Below, one piece after another: positions 42,973 to 54,800 of a stretch of DNA of 64,000 nucleotides (within the stretch, counting starts at the first letter, position 1; every line of letters starts with the position of its first letter). The position numbers and the translations under genes are program-made. The notes under the pieces are model-generated. The model worked only from the letters and a program-made list of their open reading frames with translations, did no database searches and was not told the DNA's origin. The DNA comes from Clytia hemisphaerica (taxonomy: Eukaryota > Cnidaria > Hydrozoa > Leptothecata > Clytiidae), in NCBI GenBank assembly GCA_902728285.1, contig CACVBU010001193.1, forward strand, positions 248,001-312,000, written 5' to 3'.

Positions 42973-43749
42973 AGTTAACCTCACTTTTTATACCAAAATA
43001 TAATTTTTCATGTTTAGTTGTTTTTGATAATAGGCTACTGTTTGTCTGATATCCAAAATTAGACTGAAATATCATTGCTAACCTCACAATTAGGGTGTTT
43101 TTGTGAAATAACCTCAAATTTTACACCCTACTTGAAATGTTAACCTCATTTTTTCTAGCCTACCTTGTTGCCCAATCATTAAATAGTAAAACCCAATCAT
43201 TTATTTTTACTTTAACCTCACATTTCATACCAATTTTGGTCTATCTTTAAGGACCATTAGGTTAACCTCAGTGCAAGTTAACCTCATATTCTTAACCCTA
43301 CTTTAACCAAGAATATCTCTTTAAATTCAACACTTAACCTCTATAATGTATATATCATTGTGAACCTGAATAAATTTTGAGTAAAGTAGCAAATAAAAAT
43401 AAGTTAACCTCATTTATTTATCCTTTGTTAAAGTCAAAAAAGTTATTTTGAAAAAGTTAGGCGATTTTTGGGGGTTTTGACTTGAGATGGTCCATAATTA
43501 AAGAATATAAAGTTTAACTTACATTTTACACTTATCAGCAGATAACAGCCTCACATTTACTAATAGGATCATTAATGGCTAAAAGATCAGGCAAAAAAGA
43601 AAGAATCCAAACCTAAAAGAAAAATATCCCAATTTGTAGTATACTGTATACAACTTTTGAATTTAATATAACACTGGTGAGGGTGTTTCAATCAGATCTA
43701 TCAATGAAAACTCTTAAAATTTGAGAGAAAGATGAAATTGGATTTTTCA

Positions 43750-43890
43750 GGTGGGAGTTGGAAGGTTTTATAAATTCAGGTGGGGGTTGCCCAAGAAGGT
43801 GGGGGTTGAGTAGTCCTCAATTTTCAGGTAGGGGTAAGCCTATGCAGTTGAGGGTGACTTTTTTAGGTGGGGGTTGGAGGGGTGTTGCCC
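43750..43890 (+). repeat. Cluster of AGGTGGGGGTTG words
   Basis: Five approximate copies of (C/A)AGGTGGG(G)GTTG in about 140 bp, separated by 20-35 bp. G-rich on the plus strand. No ORF value; adjoins the broken integrase-region fragment. Confidence 0.5.
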
Positions 43891-44110
43891 ACTATGCTCA
43901 TACATGATCTTGTATAACTCTGTCGGAGGCACAATCTGATCTGTATTCTTTGTTTTCTTCAACAGGATTCCTTTCTCGTTGATCTTTAGTCTGTGAAAAT
44001 ACCGGCATCAGCCCTCTGCACTTTTTGGGCCATTGCTCCGTGATCTTTACTCTTGGGTTGATTCCTTGTTGTACTGTTTCATAGACTGACATGTTGGTAT
44101 TTCTCAGCTG
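43891..44110 (-). pseudogene. Retroelement fragment: region before the integrase and zinc-binding segment, frameshifted
   Basis: On the minus strand, one frame reads MSVYETVQQGINPRVKITEQ then WPKKCRGLMPVFSQ. After a frame change near 43990 the other frame reads RINEKGILLKKTKNTDQIVP then PTELYKIMYEH. This layout matches the linker before, and the start of, the H2C2 zinc-binding region of LTR-retrotransposon integrases. It is short, frameshifted and truncated, so non-functional. Confidence 0.5.
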
Positions 44111-44159
44111 GGCTGCTTTTAGGTCTTTAACATCATATATTGTCTGTCATGGGAATATT

Positions 44160-45975
44160 ATAGAGCAATTCGTTCGAGAAGCTGATCAGCGGCTTTGATT
44201 GGATTGTTATAAAACTGTCCATTACCCAAGTCAAACTCACTGTTTTGTTCTTTTAATACTTTTTGAGGATTTTTTAAGATTTGTTGATAAAGCGGTTTCT
44301 GTACTGCATTTTGGTAGAGTCGAAGCATAATCTCGTTCGAGAAGATGATCAGCGGCTTTGATTGGATTGTTATAAAACTGTCCATTACCCAAGTTAAACT
44401 TACTGTTTTGTTCTTTCAATACTTTTTGAGGATTTTTTAAGATTTGTTGATAAAACAGTTTCTGTGTACTGCATTTTGGTAGAGTCGAAGCATAATCTTG
44501 TTCGAGAAGCTGATCAGCGGATTTGATTGGATTGTTATAAAACTGTCCATTACCCAAGTTAAACTCACTGTTTTGTTCTTTTAATTCTTTTTGAGGATTT
44601 TTTAAGATTTGTTGATAAAACGGTTTCTGTGTACTGCATTTTGGTAGAGTCGAAGCATAATCTCGTTCGAGAAGCTGATCAGCGGCTTTGATTGGATTGT
44701 TATAAAACTGTCCATTACCCAAATTAAACTCACTGTTTTGTTATTTTTTTTAATACTTTTTGAGGATTTTTTAAGATTTGTTGATAAAGCGGTTTCTGTG
44801 TACTGCATTTTGGTAGAGTCGAAGCATAATCTTGTTCGAGAAGCTGATCAGCGGATTTGATTGGAAAGTTATAAAACTGTCCATTACCCAAGTTAAACTC
44901 ACTGTTTTGTTCTTTTAATTCTTTTTGAGGATTTTTTAAGATTTGTTGATAAAACGGTTTCTGTGTACTGCATTTTGGTAGAGTCGAAGCATAATCTCGT
45001 TCGAGAAGCTGATCAGCGGCTTTGATTGGATTGTTATAAAACTGTCCATTACCCAAGTTAAACTCACTGTTTTGTTATTTTTTTTAATACTTTTTGAGGA
45101 TTTTTTAAGATTTGTTGATAGAACGGTTTCTGTGTACTGCATTTTGGTAGAGTCGAAGCATAATCTCGTTCGAGAAGCTGATCAGCGGATTTGATTGGAT
45201 TTTTATAAAACTGTCCATTACCCAAGTTAAACTTACTGTTTTGTTCTTTCAATACTTTTTGAGGATTTTTTAAGATTTGTTGATAGAACGGTTTCTGTGT
45301 ACTGCATTTTGGTAGAGTCGAAGCATAATCTCGTTCGAGAAGCTGATCAGTGGATTTGATTGGATTGTTATAAAACTGTCCATTACCCAAGTTAAACTCA
45401 CTGTTTTGTTCTTTTAATACTTTTTGAGGATTTTTTAAGATTTGTTGATAAAGCGGTTTCTGTGTACTGCATTTTGGTAGAGTCGAAGCATAATCTCGTT
45501 CGAGAAGCTGATCAGCGGCTTTGATTGGATTGTTATAAAACTGTCCATTACCCAAGTTAAACTTACTGTTTTGTTCTTCCAATACTTTTTGAGGGTTTTT
45601 TAAGATTTGTTGATAAAGCGGTTTCTGTGTACTGCATTTTGGTAGAGTCGAAGCATAACCTCGTTCGAGAAGATGATCAGCGGCTTTGATTGGATTGTTA
45701 TAAAACTGTCCATTACCCAAGTTAAACTCACTGTTTTGTTATTATAATACTTTTTGAGGATTTTTTAAGATTTGTTGATAAAGCGGTTTCTGTGTACTGC
45801 ATTTTGGTAGAGTCGAAGCATAATCTCGTTCGAGAAGATGATCAGCGGCTTTGATTGGATTGTTATAAAACTGTCCATTACCCAAGTTAAACTCACTGTT
45901 TTGTTCTTTTAATACTTTTTGAGGGTTTTTTAAGATTTGTTGATAAAGCGGTTTCTGTGTACTGCATTTTGTTGG
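44160..45975 (-). repeat. 165-bp tandem array (11 copies), open as a 55-residue protein repeat on the minus strand
   Basis: The GATCAGCGG landmark recurs at 44184, 44347, 44512, 44677, 44846, 45011, 45180, 45345, 45510, 45675 and 45840, so the unit is 165 bp. Exceptions are two 169-bp units with an expanded T run (about 44745 and 45079) and one 163-bp unit. In one minus frame every unit is open and reads about LGNGQFYNNPIKAADQLLER, then DYASTLPKCSTQKPLYQQIL, then KNPQKVLKEQNSEFN. Length changes of 4 and 2 bp break the long frame into segments 45720-45064, 45056-44730 and 44722-44237. Copies differ by a few substitutions. Family unknown; it sits inside a decayed retroelement area. Confidence 0.9.
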
Positions 45976-46240
45976 TATCCTTGAAGATCAATTTAGATAG
46001 TTCGTATTTATCGGATTTTACGACCAACTAGGATTTTGAGCCTTTAGGGAAATATCCGAGGTATGGACCGATTCTCTGATTCTTTGCCCACCATTCCAGA
46101 AGAGATTCAAGTTGACCAGCTGCACTAAAATCTTCATCATACGCGACTTGGTTGGCGTCCTTCGAACTGATGCTTTCTAGCAAGGGGATGAGAGCGTAGA
46201 GCGGTATTGCTACTGGGTCCTCTTGAAATTTCATAGCCAC
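45976..46240 (-). pseudogene. Reverse transcriptase fragment, degenerate active site
   Basis: The minus frame reads DPVAIPLYALIPLLESISS, VAYDEDFSAAGQLESLLEWW and GPYLGYFPKGSKS, then a stop, then LVVKSDKYELSKLIF. This is the catalytic and downstream region of a retroelement RT seen in invertebrates, where YADD normally precedes the SAAG motif. Here it is YDED, with an in-frame stop after GSKS. The fragment runs straight into the 165-bp array. Confidence 0.6.
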
Positions 46241-49200
46241 CAGTGATGAAGAGTCGCGAATTTGACGAATTTGACAAAAAAGGTGTTACTGATGAAGGTC
46301 GCAATTTCAGGGCAGATTATTTGTACGTTTTATGAATCATCGCTCCTAATTTTCGCGGTAGACACCCAAAAACGCGAAAATTAGTTCCCTTAAGGTATAA
46401 GGGGCGGTTTCACGTTTTGCGGAGGAGCAGAATCATGCCTTTTTTCGGGCGGAGTGGCTGAAATTGACGAAAATTTGGACGGGATTCTGGAAATTAGGTC
46501 CTATGTCGACGGAAAATTGGTCTGTTTCATTCGGGAAAAACGACATTAGGCGATCGGAGTTTCGGAATTTGGAAAAAAAATATTCTAGAATTGTGGAATT
46601 TTTTGACTGAAATCGATAACTTTAAAGTAATTTTCGATTGCGGAATTTTTGTGCTAATTCAGACGGTTTGACGGAATTTAAGGAAAAGATTGAGGGTATG
46701 GTGGAATCGGGTACCTCTTAAAACCACCCCCCCTTCCGTTATAGTAATGGTCATGATGTTTTTGTGTCTTATTCGGCATTGAATTGGTTTTTCTTGACAA
46801 GGTTGAACTGCTATCCACTGTTCACTAATAGATCTTTTTTTGGGGTACGAATTGAAATAAACAACATTGTTGTTGCTCGCATTTCAATATACCTTATTTT
46901 AGATACAATAAGGGCATTAAAGTTTGCATTTAAAGTTTTGTCTCTGTTCGTCAAAATGATGGATATGAGAAAGATAGGTTTTTCTTCTTCTTAAGTCGAA
47001 ACAGTAGGAGGTGGGCGTTCCGTCCCGCATCGTAGGGAAAGCTACATACCTGAATGATTGATGATGTAGTTCACCCTTAATGACTTAATGATAGAGCTTT
47101 AATAATCCCATTATGCTTTCAATCAAATTGTAATAAAAACTATAACGAAACTATTACAATCAAGAGTAAAAATCAATGATTAATTCGATTTTATCTTTTA
47201 AGTGGGTGGGTTTTACTAAATTTTACGAGTATTTGCGTCAATGATTCATTTAGTAGTCATTTTAGTTGCTATAGCACAACGGCTTTCGTTTTATTGGAGT
47301 ATTGGGTGGCTGATCATTTCTTGCGCAATACACGCCAACTCAATCCCTTCCTTCTCCTTGCATAATATAACCTTTCCACAAAATTTACCATAAATACCTC
47401 AGAATAATAACTATTTATTGGTGGGGAGACGAATATTTACATCAATTTATTTTAATGAACGGTATTTCTGTTCTGTATATTGGACTGACGAAAAATAATT
47501 CAGCAAGATATGCCAATAATCTATTTTTGCATAAACGGTGGTCTGTGAAAACAAACATTTAGGGAAATTCGGGAAACATTATATTTCAGTTACGAGATTC
47601 ATAAAGCTTCTCTACAGTTTTTGGTCCTCCTCTGTACTGTGCAAAAATGCTGTAACGTTATGACATTTTTGTCTTTTTTCAAAAAGAGAGTTTCTTTGTA
47701 TTGCTATTCAAGACCGACTTTCCTCGTATGACCATTTCAAGGGTTGACTTTGCAAATTATTATTGAGATCCCGATTGAGATCTTACAATTTCGTAATATA
47801 GACCTTCGCGGTCAAATGATAAAGTTGATCGTTAATTTTCCCTTTGTTATGAAAAAATACCAATTGAATCTTTGCGAATTACTTTGGTACCAAAAATGCT
47901 TGGATAATAATGTTATTAATTTATAATAGGTAGGTGATTATCACAGCAAATTGAATTAAGCATTTCAAGGTATTGTTGAAAATTGCTTTTTTGCTAATTG
48001 GATTGAAAAGTTGGTCACATTGCCAAATTCATGGTCATTAAGTCATTACACTTTTAAGTATACTGCACATTAAAGCGCATTTATAATCATTAGCAAAAAA
48101 ATGCCAAACTTTTACTAAAATGCAAAAATGCAGCTCTAATTTTGCTGCTCCAGTATCAAATTGAACATGCTTTTAATGGCTTTCCATTGGACAATTTGAT
48201 CACATGACGACTAGTTTCATCGGTTTCATCAACGGTTACAGAAGGTGCTCAAAAAAATTTTATGGAGAGCAATTATTCCCATAAAAGAAATAATGACAAA
48301 AGAAACTCTCTCCGCCGTTTAGTGAAAGTACCTTTTGCAACCGCGTTTGTTGTTGCATTTATTTCCCTCTTTTTCTTTTTGTCAAAAAACATTGAAAGGA
48401 CTTTACATACTTCAAACATGACGCAAAAATGAAACCTCTTTGAAATTGTCCCAAGCTATCTTCTTAACTTTGCTTAAAAAACTCAAAGATATTGAATATA
48501 AGTTTTCTTTGTAATACTAACTATTTGGGATTCTTAATGAGTTATGAGGTATAGTTAACAAGTTTTCGAAAAGCTTTTGATCGGATAGCTTACACCAGAC
48601 GTCACGGTAACGTCTATTCTACGACTTTTTCGAATGTTTGGAGCCCAGGTTTTGGGGCCTAAATTTTCAACTTTTTGACATCACTTTAAAATTTCGGAGC
48701 TCTTGAAGCGAAAAAAATCAGATTTGCGTCAACACTCTAGTGAAAGTCTTCTTTTTCCCCGAAAATCATATCATCATAAAATCAAAAGTAGAACTCACCA
48801 AGAAATTCTTTTGGTGAGGTAATCGCAAACTGATTCAAAAAAAACTTGAAACATTGAGGGCTAAGTGAAGCAAGTCATGGAATGGCTTTGTGATCAATTT
48901 GAATCACTCCATCACCACTTTTCAATAAGTTTTTATGGGACTTTTTTTGTGTTCAACCAACTGTCTTTTCTGTGCTGTTTATATTATGTCAAACGACTGA
49001 TTTGGTTGCTTGTCAAGATCACCCGAGTAACTAATTCGGCTAATCGGTCGCCAGGAAACCCCGATGAGCGCACAATTTAGTTCATACAGTGAGAAACTTG
49101 TTAAAATACTACGAACAGAACACTAATTACGCTGACGGCTGGGTTAAATATGTGCCCCTTTATAAAACTCAATTGACCACGGCCTTTCGTTTATTTACGA

Positions 49201-50886
49201 TTTTAGGATCGAAAATAAATTATTATCCGTCGCCTTTGATTTTGATAACATCAAAGTCAAATAAATATTTGTGCTAGTGAGCACAGAATGCCATGCATAA
49301 GCATAGACCATTTCACGGTCATTGGCAATCGCGCCTAACCAGGACCACCGCGCTTCGATGACAACTTTCTGTTGATCTGACTGAAATTTTGGGTATATCT
49401 AACCAACGGGAAGCCGTTAAAGATGCAGTCAGTTCTGACTGCATGTAATTCATCATACCGTAAGATGGCCTATAATCATGCTGGAACATGAAGTTGGAAC
49501 AATACTGTTTCCTAGCCTCGGCTCAAATTACTTTATGGCTCAGACGTTTCTGGTGGGGTGAAGGTAGTAGATGCGATTGCAATATGGTTATCTCTGTTTG
49601 GAAAAAATGCTTCAAACATTTTTTGTTGAAAATTAATTTTCTGAATGTTGAAAAGTGACAAATTTAATTTTCGCGATCATTAGAAAACTAATTTGTGTGA
49701 GTTTAATGTACATGATGCAAGGAAGAATTGTTTTTGTTTTTTCCGTTCTTGTTATGCGTGAAACAGATCAACGTCCGAAGTATCATCCATCATTTGTCAT
49801 CAGGTGACCTCAACTTTTTCCTTTGAGGTCTGATTGTGGTTTGATTTCCTCATTGATGATCCGGGATTGGAATTTTTTCACTGCATGAAACAAATTTTGC
49901 AACATCAACATATGAAAGCGTATTGAATCGTGGACGTGAAAATATTTATAATTGACTCCTTCTTCATATTTAGAAAGGTACTTCACCACGACTGTTATTT
50001 TATGGTTCGTGTTTTTGATATTGTGCGAGCGGTGATTTTAAATAAATTTTCATCGTTTTGATGGATGATTTAGTTATGCGGTTTGAAGGCCGAGGCACAT
50101 ATCAATTAAACAAATCACCCTCAAACTTCATTAGTTTTTGCTCAATAACAAACACTAATTTCTAATCATCGTCACCAATTTAATTTATTAGTCTGAGAAA
50201 ATTCGAAAAAATTGAATAATGAAATCCAACTGACTCATCCTGTGGTCTTCGTTCACAAGGATGCGTTTTAACCTGTCAAATTAAAATTTCCTTTCTCATT
50301 TTTAAGAAACTTAAGCGTTCCACGTACCGCGTTCGAGCTGAGGGCCAAAATGTTAGAAAATGCTAAGTAATGGACTTCTTTGAGATTTTAATTTTTCGAC
50401 AATGAAACGTCAACGAGTGGGCAAGAAAGACCAACGGTTTTTTGGTCGTCAGTAGAACTGCCCTCTTTGTGAATAGATTTGAAGTTACAATACCACCTTA
50501 AAAATATTCGTGCAGTAAGACTAATATAAACCCCTCATCCGCCAACTATCACGTCCATTCAAGAATGGGCATTATGATCAGTTTAAGCTTTAAGTACCCC
50601 CTGTATGTGTCTTTCTCTCCTGCTTTTCTCAGTTGGTTGGTTTGGTTCCTCAATCTGTTTCACATTGAGAGAAGAATACTGTTCTAGAAAATGTTCTGTC
50701 CCCTTGTTTGTCTATTTGCCCAAAAGACGTTAAGTTGGGTCTGTAGACTAAATTGGTTCGCTTTTATCTGAAAAATACTTTTGTTCTCCGAATGCCTTCC
50801 ACCCCCTCCCTTTGACCTGAGCCATTCTTAAAGATACAAATTTGATGGTCGTTTAGAAGATATTTTGATACCTGTACAATTTCAAG
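46241..50886. other. Intergenic DNA, no gene seen
   Basis: 46372-46400 carries a CGCGAAAATTAGTTCCCTTAAG fragment related to the repeat at 20269-20600. 46402-46736 is bounded by weak inverted G/C-run ends (AAGGGGCGGTTT, AACCACCCCCCCTTC). From 46.75 to 50.88 kb I found no exon, tRNA or clear repeat. It may hold distal regulatory DNA for the bHLH gene, but nothing in the sequence shows this. Confidence 0.35.
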
Positions 50887-50891
50887 GTAGT

Positions 50892-51860
50892 CCAGGGGGG
50901 GGTCAGTGTACCAGAAGGTGGCATGTATCCTGGGGTGGGTGGGTGTTTGAGAAAAAAATTTGTCATGTACTACCTGTGTACTATAATTGGGGTGTTGGGT
51001 CCAAACTCGATTTTGATTTTTACTACCTGTGTACCAAAATAGGGGTGTTAGGTCCAAAATTGATTTTGATTTTTACTACCTGTGTACCAAAATAGGGGTG
51101 TTGGGTCCAAAATCGATTTTGATTTTTACTACCTGTGTTCCAAAATAGGGGTGTTGGGTCCAAAATCGATGTTAACAGTGTGGAAACAAAAAGGTTAAGA
51201 AATTATCTGCTAAAATAGAAATGTAAAGTTGTTCTATTATAAATTGATCAAGCCAAGTTTGTCCAAGATCATTCTTCCAAACTTCTTGGAATGAATTGAA
51301 ATCCTACCAGATCCCACTGAAATGAAGGTTTATCGAGTCAATGTAAACATTTGAACATTTGAATTCAAACATTCAACATTCGTACATTAGAGGTGCCAAC
51401 TTTCACGCATTGGGTGTGAGACTCATGCATTTCTACATGGTCTCACGTAATTTTTGAAAAGTTTGATTTCTCACCCATTTTGGATTTTTTAGAAAAATTT
51501 TACTGTTTTTCCGATTTTTGGAAAAAAGTTTTCCCAATTTCCCGATTTCCCAATTTTCCGAAAAATAGTTTTCCCGATTTCCCGATTTTTGGAAAAATGT
51601 TTACCCGATTTTCCGATTTTCGGAAAAAAGTTTCTCTATTTTCCGGATTTTTCAAGGTAGTACCCGGTAGTAAATGGGGGGTATGGGTTGGTTTTGGTTT
51701 TTTACCAGGTACTACCTGGGTAGTAAATAGGGGGTATGGGGTGGTTTTGGGATTTTTCCATGTAGTATGGTGTACTTCAGGGGTGGGTGGGTGTCAAGTT
51801 TTGAAAAATACCTTGTAGTACACATACATGCCGCCTTCTAGTACACTGACCCCCCCCTGG
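50892..51860. mobile_element. 969-bp inverted-repeat element, TSD GTAGT
   Basis: Direct repeats GTAGT at 50887-50891 and 51861-51865. The ends match as inverted repeats over 37 bp with 2 mismatches (CCAGGGGGGGGTCAGTGTAC, then C/TAGAAGG(T/C)GGCATGTAT). The interior has a 53-bp tandem repeat, a run of TTCCCGATTT(C/T)CCGATTTT words (51535-51650), and repeated TAGTAAATGGGGGGTATGGG. No transposase. Confidence 0.8.
50968..51172 (+). repeat. 53-bp tandem repeat, four copies
   Basis: TACCTGTGTAC starts at 50971, 51024, 51077 and 51130, exactly 53 bp apart. Each unit is TACCTGTGTACCAAAATAGG, then GGTGTTGGGTCCAAAATCGA, then TTTTGATTTTTAC, with few substitutions. Lies inside the 969-bp element. Confidence 0.85.
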
Positions 51861-51865
51861 GTAGT

Positions 51866-54800
51866 CAAGTGTTATCTGTCTTGCAGATTTATTTTCTGAT
51901 TTGTTTTCTGATTGTCATTTTGACCAGTTGCTTGCACACGTGCCATTATTTTCAAGAACATCTTTTGAAAGCTCATTTGTCGCCGAGAGCGAAAAAAACA
52001 GCGCGTGCTATGCTCATCAAAATAATATCAAATCAACATATCATTTCCACTATTTTTTTCTTCACTATCAGCCAGTGAATAAAGTCTTTTTGATTTCACT
52101 TTTTTTTGACGAGATACACAGCAGGGCTTTTGAAGTACCGCTGTAAACGTCAATCCCCTGTCATCTTACGCCGTATAATCTTGAACAAATAACAATTTTC
52201 AAGTACTTGTTTTTTACGACAATTTGTTATGATGAGGATCTGAGCTGGACATTTAATACTTTTGGTATGTTAACATTCTGATGTGATTATAAATGACCAC
52301 GATAGAGTTTAAAAATGTGTTAAATCTTGATATGAGTGAATTGAAACTTAGAAACTTATGTTCTTTCTATAATATGGTCTTTAAACTTACAAACAATGCT
52401 TCTAGATTTATTACGAGAAAGCTGGGGAAGTAGCGCTCTGGCTGCGTTCCAATCTTTAAAAAGTCAAATAGTTCGATACCCTGCAAAAATGGTTGTAACA
52501 CAGTAAATCCGTATACATCGCTTCAAGTCGTCTCCAAATAAAACTATTAAGCTGATAATCAATCTGCACGGACAGAAAAAAGCAGCAAACTTTTATGATA
52601 TAAAAAACATCAACCAAAATCTTACAACTACGTTACGACTCCCTAATGTTATCACTCCCTGCAAAGGAACGTGTAACCAATACTGATTTTCATAAATTGC
52701 TAACGTTGTTAAGAATAATTTTATTCGTGAATTTTGTAGGGGACGCGTAGGACCTCTCCAAACTTAAGAGTGAAATTAATTTGACCTCATTTTAAAATCT
52801 GTTCCGACACACTGTACTTAATCACTAGTTGAAATGATTCGTAACACAACCATTTCCACCATACAAATTACCCTCGGAACGATCGCCCCTAGATAATTGG
52901 TCCGAAGATAGTTATATCTGGGTACAGTAGTAGTCCTCCCGACAATGGTCACCATAGGAAATTTAAATACCCCTGTCTATACTGTCTATGTGCTTCAATG
53001 GGTGTCAAAACCCTGGTAAACCTTACTTTCTAACATTTCAAAAATGATTCTTGAGAAAACGAATTAGATTATTATTTAGGAGTGATCAGCTGTTTGGATT
53101 TCACTGGATCAAATTGGGGGTGTACAGCAAAGAAATTAAACCCATGTTCGCTTTATTAGTAATGGTTTTGAATTATCTGTTTGTGTTGAGGAAGCCATTT
53201 CTGATTGGTAGAAAGCTGACACGAAGAATGAATGAAGATTTCAGGATTTTCTTTTGTTTCATTTTGGAAATTATTTGGGAGGGCCAGTGAGATTAGCGCC
53301 AGTGCATAGGAGTTGTGTAATATATTATTTAGTAATTTGATGTCGTAAAACTTTATGGTCGTTTAATGGTGATTAATGTAAAACTTCAGGTGTCAAACAT
53401 GGCACGCGTTTGTAAATCATTACGAATGCATTAGTTGTTTGTACAAATATTTGCAAGCAAGTAGGCACAAGCAGCTCGCAGCCTCATTTCATTTGTTCCA
53501 CCATATAATTAAACATTCAAATTTCTGATCAGAAGAAATGATAAGCTTCTTTTAGTTAACTTGTGATTTTCTTGGCTAATCTTCTTTAAGTACATGCAAT
53601 GGTCGAACAAGAACGTACCTTGTTTATTCGAACAAAAGGATTGTAATAGAGGAATTTGAAAAACCCCTCCTGCGGTCACCTTCTTCATTACAAGGCATCC
53701 GGTCGGCACAGAGAAATCAAAAAAACATTGCTAGCTAAACTGGGTCGTTTATATTAATGACTAATTAAGTAATGACAATCATCTTAATTAATGTAGCATT
53801 TTAGTCTGCTATTATACCTAGAGCATGGAAAGTAATTTAATCAGTTGATACCGGAAATCGGGTAATAGGCTTTAGTTTCCAGGTAACCACTCTGCTAAGT
53901 CGAAAATTACAAGATTTATCAAAAATAGATTCGACATTTTTATCCGTAAATCCGTTTTTAATTCAAGCGTTCGTTTTTATCAATCTATATCTGTAATGTG
54001 TCAAATTTTGTGTACAGTTCTTATAAACTCTCTAATCCTACTTAATGATGCAAAGATCTGTGGCAACATTATTGAATATATATTCATTTATTTCTGCTGA
54101 TATTTTAATGATTTTCCTATTTTGTTGATAATGAGGATGTGGTATCAAGACTGTTGCCTCTATTATAAAAGTCGACACTGTTGTTGATAACTAAAAAATA
54201 ATAAAATTTTATAAGATCTTACTTTAACTGAATAACTTATTCGATTTTTACTTTAAGAAAATAATCTTGAGAGGTCTATAATATACATTTGAGATATATT
54301 TAGAATTGAATCACTCTCTCTATTTCGTTTACCAAAGAAGATCCACCTTATAATTAGGTGATTTTCCCGGTTCAAAAGGGGGATGGACAGAAGGGTTCCT
54401 TCCCTGACTTGAAACTTATTTATTAAAGCATAAAAGGTTATGTACTATTTTATTTACTAAAAGACACAAAAGAAATTTCTCCCGGAGGGTCATTTTCCTG
54501 AGGAGATGCATATGGGCGGATTGAATGACAAAATGATTCCGTCAGTCAAAGTCAATATTTAAACTTTTTGTCAGCTTTTGTGACAAACTTCTTTTCATTG
54601 AAACTTGACCCTACTACCCCTTTATTGGAACACATGTTTAGGACTCATGTTGCAACGTACACAAGGAGTGTCATCTACATGTTAAATACATCTATATGAA
54701 ACATTTTGTTTTTAAGAAAATGAAATTGCAGAAAAATTTAGTCAATATGGAAAAGTCAAGGGTACCTTTAAGGGATTAAAAATCTTTCTCTGAAGTCCTT

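Larger units (their letters stand above)
40690..43445. repeat. TTAACCTCA-rich repeat block, split by the LINE
   Basis: The word AACCTCA or TGAGGTT occurs repeatedly at 40701-41060 and again at 42972-43410, usually as TTAACCTCA(C/T)TTTT or TTAACCTCACATT. The two sides share longer matches: ATTAACCTCATTTTTTCTAC and TACCTTGTT at 40970-41010 against GTTAACCTCATTTTTTCTAG and TACCTTGTT at 43139-43170. The LINE appears to have inserted into a loosely tandem repeat. Confidence 0.65.

Noticed and set aside
51480-51818. 112-codon plus frame rich in Phe, Pro and Asp
   Set aside because: It translates the TTCCCGATTT repeat and G-rich words inside the 969-bp element.
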